From Riptortus pedestris (taxonomy: Eukaryota; Arthropoda; Insecta; Hemiptera; Alydidae): a stretch of 64,000 nt of DNA. The translations under genes were made by a program, and so were the position numbers. Shown here piece after piece: positions 33,217 through 43,936 of this stretch; position 1 is the stretch's first letter; the number at the start of each line of letters is the position of its first letter. The stretch is taken from the NCBI GenBank assembly GCA_019009955.1, contig CM032231.1, forward strand, positions 111,558,001 through 111,622,000, written 5' to 3'. The notes under the pieces were generated by a model. The model did not search any database and was not told the DNA's origin. It worked only from the letters and a program-made list of their open reading frames with translations.

Positions 33217-33224
33217 GCTAAAAG
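32713..33224 (-). mobile_element. HINE-like repeat, module B, head deleted
   Basis: AAAAGTCCGTCACGCAGGGG, AAGCAGATTTCCCACGTG at the left; module B (ACGAGAGCCTAGCAG, GGCCGAACTACC, GGCGGGAAAGG); complete body; two (TA)n blocks at 33147-33212. TATATATCTGCTAAAAG follows: the ~120-bp head is deleted and the microsatellite is fused to the last 11 bp of the terminus. Confidence 0.88.
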
Positions 33225-33274
33225 ATTGGTTCTGTAACATTTTAACATTCCAATAATGACGGATATATTTTGAG

Positions 33275-33867
33275 TTTTAGCAGATTTCCCTTAAGGGAAA
33301 TCTGCTATTGAGGTTGTACTCATGACGCGATTTTCGAAATTTTTCTTCAAATGTCCATCGATCCTACCTAGGAGATGACGAAAATGAGGTCCATTCAAAA
33401 CTGTATATATCTATCTACCTATTTATTTGTCTGTTACCACTCTAGCGGTCGCAATTATTGTTTAATCGTCACCAAACTTGATATTTAGTCGTTTTATGTT
33501 AAAAGACAGATTAAGTTCGTTAATGGCTGAAATCAGACCAGTGGGAGGGGGGGGATTATGAGGGGAGGATTTTCGAAAGTTCGAAAGATCTCCGTTACTA
33601 TACGTCGGATCGAAAATTTGTATAGACTTAATAAAACTTATTGCAAATTAAATGTACTATAAATTTTGTTATATGCATTTATTCTCTATCTTTATTAAGA
33701 TATTTGCATTTGTATTAAATGTGGGCGGGTACCGGACGAATGTGAGTTTCCCGCCAAAAGCTAGTTCGGCCGTTTTCGAAACGTCTTGGCTCTCGTGAAA
33801 TTTCTCTATTGTAATATTTCACGTGGGAAATCTGCTTAGTTTTACGCAGCCCCTGCATGACGGACTT
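33275..33867 (+). mobile_element. HINE-like repeat, complete module B copy
   Basis: 593 bp. TTTTAGCAGATTTCCCTTAA start, palindrome extended to AGCAGATTTCCC/GGGAAATCTGCT, degenerate microsatellite (TATCTATCTACCTATTTA), standard body, module B (GTGAGTTTCCCGCCAAAAGC, GGCTCTCGTGAAATTTC), CACGTGGGAAATCTGCTTAG, ACGCAGCCCCTGCAT and GACGGACTTC. Confidence 0.92.
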
Positions 33868-34030
33868 CTTGAATACACCTCTATTTTCAATAAGATACCT
33901 TCTATACAATTTTTCGATCCGACGTATTACGGAGAATTTTCTGAATTTTCGAAATCCCTCCCTCCCCTTGGGTTGGAAAATGTGGGAAATCTGCTTTGGT
34001 TTCGCAGACACTGCGCCAAGGACTTTTTTT
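33868..34030. mobile_element. HINE-like chimera with alternative terminal hairpin
   Basis: 33890-33975 reads as minus-orientation body (CAATTTTTCGATCCGACG, CCCTCCCTCCCCTTGG). It is followed by a plus-orientation end GTGGGAAATCTGCTTTGGTT, TCGCAGACACTGCGCCAAGG, ACTTTT. This is the second terminal type, also seen at 28160-28209. It directly follows the GACGGACTT of the copy before it. Confidence 0.75.
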
Positions 34031-34604
34031 TTTATTTCCCGCCAGCTCGCCAAACTAATCGCAATCAATTATTATTCGGGGAGCCAGTCTTCTATTTGAA
34101 ATTCGCTCGTCACTAATGGTGAATATAAAAAGTTAGTGGTTTGTTTGCGGGGAAACTTTTGATGTAAACAACAATAAGAGTGATACGTTATCAGAGCTAA
34201 TACCGATAAGTGATGATATTATAGATATGACGTCATTTATCCACCCCCACATTCCACGCCCAGGTCATACTACAACATCATTAACTTACTGACCTCCGAA
34301 ATTAGAGACTAATTATATCTAAGATTAGAATATGATGAGATTCCAAAAATAGGAAGTCATCTCCTTTATCAACCATTCGCCTTTTTGCCCTTACTATCAC
34401 TATATTTGTCTAATCGCCTTTAAACGCTTCTAAAAGATTAGGTTCTCAGAAAAATATCTATAATTATTCATGACACTTACTGTAAATTACGGTACTCCAG
34501 AACCTCAAAATTCAAATACATTTTACACTACCGAAATCCACCAGTTTTGACCTGAGACGTTAGTTAAATAACTAATAATCTAACTAACTAGTTGAGGCAT
34601 GTTA
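34031..34604. other. unassigned sequence
   Basis: No gene or repeat recognised. Confidence 0.4.
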
Positions 34605-34683
34605 TTTAAGCAGATTTCCCTTAAGGGAAAAACTTCACGTGGGAAATCTGCTTAGATTACGCAGCCCCTGCGCGACGGACTTT
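34605..34683 (+). mobile_element. minimal 79-bp HINE-like element (ends only)
   Basis: TTTAAGCAGATTTCCCTTAA and GGGAAA are followed directly by AACTTCACGTGGGAAATC, TGCTTAGATTACGCAGCCCC and TGCGCGACGGACTTTC. Head palindrome, subterminal inverted repeat and terminal hairpin are all present; microsatellite, body and modules are absent. Flanking sequence is unrelated to the family on both sides. Confidence 0.9.
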
Positions 34684-35293
34684 CTTTGAGTTAGGTTGCT
34701 TTGATATAACATTTCATGGAAGTGATTCGAACAGGCTGCGTTGCAATTCTCCAGAAGGAAGGACGTACAACACAACGATAATTTTGAAGCTATTAGTCTT
34801 CATTGCCCCTAGAAAATAAATAGAATTATGTTCCTTGAACTTAAATAAAATATCGGACATTGCATTGAGTATTAAAGCATTCTTTATCAACGAATTGTGT
34901 TTGCAATGTTACAATATATTCGTTCAATGTATCAAATGTTTTCCGCTTTAGTAGTTCAAGTGTGACTTTGTCTATTATGTACATTAACTTTTCCCAAATA
35001 GGAACATATAAGATGTACCTAGATACTGCATTGGTTGAAGCTCGTCGTAAAATGAATCATTTGCAAAACCTTTTAATAACATATTTAAACCTAGGAAGGT
35101 ACCCTTTTTTTTAATAATCGAATTAATGATTTTTTGTGATTTTTTTAAAATTTAGTAGACAATACAAGGGCAATCGCTGAGTAATAAAACAAGGGGTCCA
35201 CGTTAGGCATATGACATAAACGTAACATTTCCAGATTAGAAAGTCCTAGTTAGAAGACCTTAGAAAGAAAAAGAAACTTACGAAAAATTAAAG
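34684..35293. other. unassigned AT-rich sequence
   Basis: No gene or repeat recognised between the minimal HINE and the solo LTR. Confidence 0.4.
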
Positions 35294-35297
35294 ATAT

Positions 35298-35822
35298 AGT
35301 TGTGAAACTACGTACATGAAAAATTAAACAGAGTTAATCACATATTTAAGTAGCACAAAGAAGATGAAAGGAACCGCCCGAAGTTAGGACCTTTGGCGCC
35401 AAAGAATGTTCTTGGCGATACCCGTCTGGGATGTAGACTTGTCTGAAGAGTCTTCTTTGATCTTGCCGCTAGTTTATAAAAGCGATCCAGCGCTCGAGAG
35501 TTTAGTTTTCCTCAGTTCTCTTTAAGTGAATAGTAGTGCGTTTAGTGCAGCTTTAGTGGTCAGTGCTTTTAGTTTCGGTACAGTGTTTATGTAAAGAACA
35601 GTGCAGTGCCATGTTTTTTTGAACTTCGGTGATCGTGAGTTATTGTACTATGCAAAAAGAGGAGACGTTATCATTGCATACTGTGAGTAATAGTTATGAA
35701 TTATTTACCAAGTGTGTAGTGCATTGTCAAATAAATTGTGCAGAGATAAAGCTTGTGTGTTTAATTTAACAATCCAAAAGAAATCTCATAAATAACGTTT
35801 ATTATTTTTAATAAACGTAACA
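35298..35822 (+). mobile_element. solo LTR of a gypsy-type retrotransposon
   Basis: 525 bp starting AGTTGTGAAAC and ending AATAAACGTAACA, flanked by ATAT on both sides (35294-35297, 35823-35826), a 4-bp duplication as in several insect gypsy-group elements. It carries a promoter-like TTTATAAAAGCGATCC near 35474, a downstream GAGAGTTTAGTTTTCCTCAG initiator-like stretch, and AATAAA near its 3' end. The second copy at 56977-57589 (minus) shares both ends (AGTTG[T/C]GAAA, AATTAAACAGAGTTAATCAC; AATAAACGTAACA), which defines the boundaries. No internal coding region is present. Confidence 0.85.
35474..35490 (+). promoter_or_regulatory. LTR TATA box region
   Basis: TTTATAAAAGCGATCC inside the solo LTR. 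The equivalent place in the other copy, on the minus strand near 57419-57408, also reads CTATAAAAGCGG, so the motif is conserved between the two. Confidence 0.7.
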
Positions 35823-35826
35823 ATAT

Positions 35827-36664
35827 TTTTATCAAACTAAGAATACAATATAATTTCTCTATCTAACTAATTAGCACTCTATAACTAATATATTCAATTT
35901 TTAAAAGAAAATCTGTGCATCGCTTTAACTTGATCAAATTTAATGAAGAATTTAATTATAATTTAAATAGTGTAAAATGATTTTACGAAGCTTTTAATTC
36001 TATATTAACTAACCCTTGCTGGCTTGTTCGTTAAATTAGCACATATGCTCCAAAGATTTACCTTATTCCAGATCTAAATTTAAAGCATGAAATGAGTAAT
36101 GGCAGAAATGTATTTGAGCTATAGTAAAACACATTAGAAACCTGGTTATTAGTAATTAGTCCGTGAGGGAACTAAGAGAATCTAGAGCCTAGCAGTTGAG
36201 TAAATGAGTAGTACTAACACAGAAGCAATGGAGGGCCTTTGAGAATATCAGTTACCGACCAATCTCGCTAAATACCTCTTTGGAACGAGCTCTTTGTTCG
36301 CGCCGTCTGCAAACAGTTTAGGCTCTGTTTATGTTTCCCGCGGTTTCACACTAGTTCCATTGTTTGGGTTAATACGTCCCCAGGGCAGATGTTCAGGAAG
36401 TCGGCACGTTGGCTTGTTTGTTTCGTTAACGAGTCGGCACGAAAATGTGTACTTTCTTCTAATTTACCATTCCTAGGCACAATGTGAATGACCCAAATTC
36501 AATCTGGATTGTGCTTCAACATTCCGCCTCTAACTGTGGCAATATACTCACAAAAATGCTGGTGAATTAACAAAACTAGTTAAATATTTTTTTGAGTATA
36601 AATTTCATACTGGCGTAAATCAATTTATTTCTTTTCTCTATTTATTGAATGATTTCGAATAGTC

Positions 36665-36665
<1 letters not shown>
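35827..36665. other. unassigned sequence
   Basis: AT-rich to 36230; 36240-36480 more balanced with a 60-codon frame (36294-36476) lacking domains. Nothing recognised. Confidence 0.4.

Positions 36666-36747
<82 letters not shown>
36666..36747. repeat. (TA)n-(GA)n compound microsatellite
   Basis: About 22 TA units followed by about 18 GA units, just upstream of an R1-like LINE fragment. Confidence 0.97.
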
Positions 36748-36751
<4 letters not shown>

Positions 36752-36794
36752 ATACGTATTTGTAGTAAAGAACGGGTGCCTAAAGAAAATCATC

Positions 36795-37243
36795 CCTGTC
36801 ATGAGAAGAGTGGCCATGGAAGAATGGCAACGCCGCTGGGACTCTTCAACCAAAGGAAGATGGACACACCAGTTCTTCCCACTTGTCAACTAAAGAATGG
36901 ATAGCTCCTGGTACGTTCCAGACTTCTGGATAACTCATATAATCTCTGGGAATGGCGATTTTAACGCCAAACTTTCAAAAGGAAGGAAGATCCTAAATGC
37001 AAGTGAGGAGAAATTGATGATGCGCGCCATATAGTATTACCAGACTGCACATATTATTCAAGAGAAAGACTAGAATTAGCAGGAGAATTCTCCCTTCTTG
37101 AATGTGCTCCAACAACATTAAAAGAACTTGTTTTATTAGTGCACAAAGCTCGTCCTCCGTGCTTAGAAAGCACCATGGAGGAGTTATCACAGAGCTATTT
37201 AAAATTCCGGGAATCAAAATTCACAAAAGAAATTGGAAAGTAG
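36795..37243 (+). mobile_element. R1-like LINE C-terminal remnant
   Basis: Plus frame from 36813 reads MEEWQRRWDSSTKGRWTHQF, a stop, then WITHIISGNGDFNAKLSK; this is the R1-clade pattern WQxxWdxsxkGRWTh followed by ltxlltGhGxF. After a frameshift near 36990, KCK, a stop, and IVLPDCTYYSRERLEL give the C-terminal Cys/His motif. The frame closes at TAG 37241-37243. Two stops and one shift make it inactive. The giant GA tract begins 50 bp further on, so the element's own tail cannot be told. Confidence 0.88.
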
Positions 37244-37288
37244 CGCTTGTATGAGGGTAGCCTTAAGGTTAAGCGGGGGCAGAGAAGA

Positions 37289-37939
<651 letters not shown>

Positions 37940-37944
<5 letters not shown>

Positions 37945-38615
37945 TGTTTTTGTGAGAGAGTGGGCGATAGAGATAGACTACTAAAAAAATATATGTCTGT
38001 TCCACGCGTGTGAGACATATGTTTTTAATTTTGCATGTTATTTTTAGCTCTAAATCTACTCGTACAAGTTTTTCAAGAGTATAAGAAAAATCGCTAATTT
38101 CGTATAGACCCAAATTGAATTTACTGATATGAAACCAGCAATAAATATTTAATGATTTTTTTGACACCAAAAGCAATTACATAATTGTAAATGCCTAGCA
38201 TTATCAAGATATAATTAATATTATCCTTCATTGATTTGAATGGAAAAATAAAAGCCATGACTTCCTCTTAACCTACATAAATAACCATTGGTGGTATCTA
38301 AATGACTACTTTAATGGAAATATGTACGGGATTGAGGAGGCTGTGAAGCCAGTAAACAGATAACTCAACAGATTTATGATGCCTGATTAGTTTTACGACT
38401 GACAATAAGGATAAGATAAATATGTAACTCGACAGTTTCTTAGAATTGATGCAACACTCGACCTAACTATTTTATTTATTTCGCTCTTAGGATTTCGCTA
38501 TTGCGCCTCCCCCCAAATATGATTTGAACGTAGAACGTCCTTTTATACAGCTATTTTTAAAATTCATCACAAATGTACATATATTTACACATAAACAGAA
38601 GGCCTGCAAGCGTGG
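37940..38615. other. unassigned sequence
   Basis: No gene or repeat recognised between the GA tract and the Transib-like element. Confidence 0.4.
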
Positions 38616-38620
38616 CGTCG

Positions 38621-40500
38621 CACAGTGGGTCGGATGGCCGATCTAGGTGGAAAAAACTGCTGACTTGTTATTTTTTAATGTTTTATGGTTTTATTATTTT
38701 TATACAATTATTTAGTCGTAAATAATAACCACAATATATAAAGAAAAATCCAAAACATAGGTAACAATTGAAATTACAAAAGAAGAACAGTTAATGGGAA
38801 ATATTATCAGTTAATCATCACTATCACTATCGCTATTATCGCTTTCTGTATCTTTATTTATATTAGAACTTGGAGGCTGCAAAAGCTATAGCACATCCTT
38901 ATGTAAACGTTTTCGACTTTTCCTGGTCTCCTTCCTAAAAGAATTAATTAAAGGATCTGAGCCTTTGTGCTAAATCCGTATTCGAGACCGGGTATGGAAC
39001 TCTTGAAATCGTCTCAAATCTTTATTTCGAGACTCCTGAGCCTCCTCCGATAGGCACAATGCACTTTTTAATTATTTGGGTGCTATGGGTCAAAATTTTA
39101 TGAGCAAGAAATGAATAAGAAAATAAATACTCATCATCGGCATCCTGGTCTTCAAATTTCTGCTTGTACCTATGACTACTGCTACAATCACAACCCCATT
39201 TACAACTGTTGTTTGAGAGGGGAAATTTTGAAAAACTTTGCTGTGGGCAAGAACAAGTCTCATAGTTGTCAAATCCACTATGGACTGTACATTGAAAGTG
39301 ACGCAATTTTCAGTAACTACCATATCTCCAGGTCCAGATGAATAACAATCGTTTTTTGGTTTTCCTAATTGATAATAATATGGATATATTTTATGATTAA
39401 TGTTTAATGCATGATTCCGAAGCAACTATATGATTTTTTTGACAGCTTATAGTCAATGAAAATAGCTAACGCTTCTTCGTTAGTAAATGGGCGGGTTTCA
39501 TTAAGTTTACTCATTCGAAGTTTTTTAATTTGAGTAGCTACATCAGATGAACAAAGAGCTACTTCTTTAATGATGTTAGCTGCATCACGTTTTCCCGACT
39601 TTCTTACAGCGACTTCAGAAGCAAACACTATTTCATTTAAAGGTCTTTTTATAATGTCTCCTATTTTTGTTTTCTTCGTTTTAGCACAGCAGTCTTCAAA
39701 TGGCTTAATTGGTCGACCTCCAGAAGTAGATGGCAGAGGTTCCTCTTCATCACATATACACATAAATGTGAAAATTTTATCCAACTAAATAGTATTTTTT
39801 TTTTAAGAGCTTCCAGCTTCTTGCCATTTAATTTCAATTTTTTACAACAAAAGGATTAAATTACTGGTCAATTTTTCCGATGAATGTTGTTGGATATTTT
39901 TCACCGCACTTTGTGACAAAATGGTCTCAATTATTGGCATTGTGCTTGAACAGCTTTGCCAAAGAAGAAAAATGTCCCTTCTCGTAATCGTGATTTCTTT
40001 TTCTGAAAATAGCCCATACGACAAAGTTAGCAAATATTAGCAATTCTACTTTTTATGAAATGTTTTGTATTATAAAGAACAACAGGCATAATTATCTTAG
40101 CCGTATTATGCGGTATATTTTTTTACGGATGTTAAAAATTTTTATTTCGTATAATTTTAAGATATTATTGTATTTTTATTATTAACTTACCTATGGATAT
40201 GGTGTCCATCTTAATAAAATAGTTTAATAATTTACTTTCGATAATTTAAATATAGAAAAAACAACCTTTCTAAGTAAAGTTTTAGGTAAAACTGAGCTGC
40301 AAGCTTGTTAATCATTAGAATGAAAACATGGGATTTGTCATTGTTTGTGTAGGTACTCTTGTGATGTTTGTACGGGTGCTAATTCCAAAATACCATGCCA
40401 TATTGGATTAATAGACGTTCCAGATTAAGGCAAATAACTTAATTTGATGTTTTGATTTCATGAATTATTTCCACTTTGATTGGCCATCCGGCCCACTGTG
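38621..40500 (-). mobile_element. Transib DNA transposon, internally deleted
   Basis: Inverted ends of about 36 bp: left CACAGTGGGTCGGATGGCCG, right (complement) CACAGTGGGCCGGATGGCCA, each continuing to GGTGGAAA or AGTGGAAA. They begin with CACAGTG, the consensus heptamer of vertebrate V(D)J recombination signals, and 23 bp later reach an A-rich nonamer-like AAAAAACTG or AAATAATTC. The 5-bp flanks CGTCG (38616-38620) and CCTCG (40501-40505) differ at one base and fit the GC-rich 5-bp duplication of Transib elements. Inside is a broken Transib transposase on the minus strand (38811-39784). The 1880-bp length is about half of an autonomous element. Confidence 0.93.
38811..39784 (-). pseudogene. 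Transib (RAG1-core-related) transposase pseudogene
   Basis: Read 39784 to 38811 in several frames. N-terminal part: PSTSGGRPIKPFEDC, then SGKRDAANIIKEV and NEEALAIFIDYKLSKKSY (39404-39784). After a shift near 39425: LRNHALNINHKIYPYYYQLG and KNDCYSSGPGDMVVTE. After a shift near 39270: SCKWGCDCSSSHRYKQKF, the region of the first catalytic aspartate (D codon 39187-39189), then ADDEYLFSYSF. Near 39108 the sequence jumps to HKILTHSTQIIKKCIVPIG, and after another shift to SEEAQESRNKDLRRFQEFHT, the conserved C-terminal block of Transib proteins, ending in an Asp/Ser-rich tail and TAA at 38811. Two further in-frame stops are present. The second catalytic Asp and the Glu should lie in the missing centre. 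Confidence 0.9.
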
Positions 40501-40505
40501 CCTCG

Positions 40506-40925
40506 GCGCATACAGGTGGTCAGTCACTTAAGCGTTGTGCAATCTGAGCAGATTAACTAAGTGACGTTATCTGTACATTCTAATCTATATTTTTTTTTAT
40601 TTTTCCGGTCGCAGGACTTAGTATATTATGCAATGACGATAAATATAAATTATAAAAATAACAATATTAGAATAAGGGAAATAAGATGCCATGCAAATTT
40701 GATGGGAGGGTCACTAAATAAAAAGTTTGCTCTACATTATTTCTGACCAATATGCCACCTCTTCAGAGGAGTAAATAGTTTTCGTTAGAGAAGAAATTCG
40801 AACGTTTTTATTTACTGGCGATGCCAAGAAAATTATCTGTATAATATCAAATAGTCGGGTCTAATTAATTCTTAGAACAACAACTGAAGTATATTTTTCG
40901 TTTCGAATAGATAATTTGCTAGAAG
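40506..40925. other. unassigned sequence
   Basis: No recognised gene or repeat. Confidence 0.4.
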
Positions 40926-41030
40926 AGTTCGTCACGCACATGCTGCGTAAGCTATACAGATTACCCACGTGCTGGAATGGCATCCTCATGATGACATCAC
41001 AAATTTTATTTTCCCTTTCTTCAGAAATAA
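40926..41030 (-). mobile_element. HINE-like 3' fragment
   Basis: GTTCGTCACGCACATGCTGC, GTAAGCTATACAGATTACCC, ACGTGC: diverged hairpin end plus ~60 bp, directly followed by a complete copy in the same orientation. Confidence 0.75.
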
Positions 41031-41033
41031 AAA

Positions 41034-41424
41034 AAAGTTCGTCACGCAGGGGCTGCGTAAACTAAGCAGATTTCCCACGTGAAGTTATACAATAGAGAAA
41101 TCTCCATACAAGAGACCAACAGTTACGGCCGAACTAGCTTTCGGCGGGAAACTCACTCGTCCGTTACTCTTAACAAAAATGCTAATATCTCGGTTAATAT
41201 TCAAGATAGAGAATAAATGTATAGAACAATATTTATAGTAAATTTAATTTGCAATAAGATTGGTTCTATACAATGTTTTGATCGGACGTATGGTAACGGA
41301 CATATTTGGAATTTTCGAAAATCCCCCCTCTAAACCCCCCTCCCACTTGTCCGATTTCAGCCATTAACGAACTTGATCTGTCTTTTTGCATAAAACGTTT
41401 AAATATCGAGTTTGGTAATGGTCA

Positions 41425-41483
<59 letters not shown>

Positions 41484-41607
41484 GAACGGGGACCTCATGT
41501 TCGTCATCTCCTGGGTAGGATCGATGGGTATTTGAAGAAATTTGTCGAAAATCGCGTCAAGAGTACGACCTCAATAGCTGATATCCCTCAAGGGAAATCT
41601 GCTAAAA
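41034..41607 (-). mobile_element. HINE-like repeat, complete module B copy
   Basis: AAAGTTCGTCACGCAGGGGC, AAGCAGATTTCCCACGTG; module B (CTAGCTTTCGGCGGGAAACT); body; (TA)n 41428-41478; head ending CTGATATCCCTCAAGGGAAA, TCTGCTAAAA. Part of TTGCGACCGCTAGAGCGG beside the microsatellite is deleted. Confidence 0.92.
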
Positions 41608-41689
41608 ACATGTCAAATTTATGTCAGACATGAGATGATTATTCATACAATTAATGAGAAGTAAAAATCCCATAACTAGGGGGGTTGCG

Positions 41690-42290
41690 GTAACAAGAGG
41701 CTGAAAATAAAAAATACTAATAGCTCTCTTAATATTAAAGTTACAGAAATAGTATATAGAACAATGTATTTAATTACGATAAATAATTTATCATATGACA
41801 TTTTTCTATGTGAATCTATACAACGGAGATTTTTTGAGGTTTTGTAAGTTAACCTTGTATAAAACCCCACATCTTATAGTCACATTATGACTTTAATATA
41901 TTTGCATGTATCTCACAGAGTGAAAGTTCAGTGAAAACCATATTTGGTATGTAACCTTGGAATGCAGTAGTTCATGTTATAACAGCTTGTTGTTAATGAG
42001 TAGGAGTGGAGGTTTACTGATAGCCAAAAACTACAAAAATCCAAATATCTTGGTTAAAATTCATGTTACTGAAAAAATAGATAGAACAACATTTATTGAC
42101 TATTCAATTTGCAATAAGAGTGGTTCAATACAATTTTTCCATTCGACGTATAATAAAGGAGTCATTAAGGTTTTTCGAAATTTATAACCCCCCCCCATCC
42201 CAATGGGCGAATTCCAGTGGGATACATAACGTTTTCGAAAATCGCGTTATGAGTAAAACCTCAATAGCTGATTTCATTAGAGGGAAATAT
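41690..42290 (-). mobile_element. old HINE-like copy
   Basis: Body and long-module segments occur in two rounds: 41700-41790 and again 42000-42200 (GAGTAGGAGTGGAGGTTTAC, TTCCATTCGACGTATAATAA, CCCCCCCCCATCCCAATGG). A shortened head TTCGAAAATCGCGTTATGAG, CAATAGCTGATTTCATTAGA follows. Microsatellite and exact termini are lost. Confidence 0.7.
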
Positions 42291-42299
42291 AAAAATAAA

Positions 42300-42930
42300 A
42301 TAAAAAATCGGTTTATTAATGGTAAAACAATAACTGCGACCGCTACAGCGTGAACAGACTAATATTTTTATGTGGAGTAGGAGCACAACCAGGGGTGCCT
42401 TTTGGGAAAAGGAGTGAGATATTTCTAATTGCTGCCATTCGAGGAATGAATTTCTTTTTGCCGAATGAAGAGTTTCCACTTAGACCCCTTTTTTTTCTGG
42501 AAAGTCGGCCTGATTCCTCCTGAGACCCGGGAAGCTATTAGGAAGCTGCGGGAAAGCCGATTCGAATCCTGTTAAGTAATAAGCGCTGCCTTGGCTCGGA
42601 ATGAAAGGGCGGTCGGGAAACGAAGGTTGTAAAAGTGTGAAAAGCTCGCGTGATGCTCGTGCTCCGTGGAGAGACACAATCGTAAAATAGGCAATTTACA
42701 AAAGGGAACATAAACTACCGCCTAATAACCTCGTTAGATCAAGACCTGGCCGATGATTACCTCACCAAACTCATCACTCCCGTCCTCTCTTTCGGCCTCA
42801 AAACACAACCGTTTCTCCGGCAGTAATTAAAATACTTCTGTAAATATGCTATTAACTCGGCTGCCACTCAACCATATCCTCTTGACCGTTCTCCTCAAAG
42901 CGTGTGCCTCAAATAATTTTCAAACCCTAA
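42300..42930. other. unassigned sequence
   Basis: Apart from a ~45-bp HINE-like scrap (GCGACCGCTACAGCGTGAAC near 42336), no gene or repeat recognised; 42480-42680 is GC-richer. Confidence 0.4.
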
Positions 42931-43056
42931 CAGAAATCAGCTATTGAGGTTGTAGAGATGACGCGATTTCCGAAGAATTAGATCGAGGGCAGAAGAATTA
43001 GATCACTTGTGTGTTATACAAGAAGTGTTAGTTTATGCAGCTCTTGCGGACTTTTT
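42931..43056 (+). mobile_element. strongly deleted HINE-like copy
   Basis: GAAATCAGCTATTGAGGTTG and GACGCGATTTCCGAAGAATT (head) are followed within 60 bp by CAAGAAGTGTTAGTTTATGC, AGCTCTTGCGGACTTTTTTT (3' end). Internal TAGATCGAGGGCAGAAGAAT includes a short duplicated GAAGAATTAGATC. Only head and tail remain. Confidence 0.75.
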
Positions 43057-43159
43057 TTCGAAGCTCATAGTTTAAGTGAGTTATTTGTTTTACCATGTTT
43101 TCAGCCTTTAGTATACCCCTCGGAGCCTTCCACTCGCCGGTTTTTTACTTAGAAATATA

Positions 43160-43661
43160 AAAAAGTCCGTCACGCAGGGGCTGCGTAAACTAAGCAGATT
43201 TCCCACGTAAAGTTTTACAATTGAGAAATCTGCCTAATAACAGCTGTAGTGGTAAGTAACCTCTAAACCTATTCACGAGGGACGAATAGTTACAGAAACG
43301 GCCACCAGAGCCCTCGGCGGAAAGGCCAAACATAGACAGAATACAAATAGCCGAACATAGCCGACCACACGCAGAATACAAATGCAAATATCTCGGTTAA
43401 TACTCAAGATACAGAATAAATGTATAGAACAATATTTATAGTAAATTAAATTTGCAATAAGATTCATTCTATACAATTTTTCGATCCGACGCATAATAAC
43501 GGAGATATTTTGACTTTTCGAAAATCCTCCCCTCTAAACCCCCCCTCCCACTGGTCCGATTTCAGCCATTAACGAACTTGATCTTTCTTTTTACATAAAA
43601 CGATTAAATTCGGAGTTTGGTAACGATCAAACAAACATTGCGACCGCTAGAGCGGTAACAG

Positions 43662-43714
<53 letters not shown>

Positions 43715-43849
43715 TATATATACAGTTTTGAACGGACTTCATTTTCGTCATCTACTAGGTAGAATCGATGGACATTTGGAGAAAAATGTCGAAAATTCCG
43801 TCATGAGTACAACTTCAATAGCTGATTTCCCTTAAGGGAAATCTGCTAA
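43160..43849 (-). mobile_element. HINE-like repeat, complete module A variant
   Basis: AAAAAGTCCGTCACGCAGGG, AAGCAGATTTCCCACGTA; shortened module A (no CTAGAAACTACTGGG part, with an extra copy of CAGAATACAAATAGCCGAAC); body; (TA)n 43668-43712; head ending CTGATTTCCCTTAAGGGAAA, TCTGCTAA. Palindrome intact, so a relatively young copy. Confidence 0.92.
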
Positions 43850-43877
43850 TATATTATAAGATGAGATCAAGGGTGTG

Positions 43878-43936
43878 TTATTAATGCACGAGGAAAGTCT
43901 GCTTAGTTAACGCAGCCCTTGTGTGAGAGACTTTTT
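43878..43936 (+). mobile_element. HINE-like 3' tip
   Basis: GCACGAGGAAAGTCTGCTTA, GTTAACGCAGCCCTTGTGTG, AGAGACTTTTT. Only the subterminal repeat and hairpin end. Confidence 0.75.

Noticed and set aside
35500..35700. Host promoter and first exon near TATAAAAGCG
   Set aside because: The same motif in the same setting occurs in the second solo LTR, with 4-bp AT duplications, so it is a retrotransposon LTR promoter.
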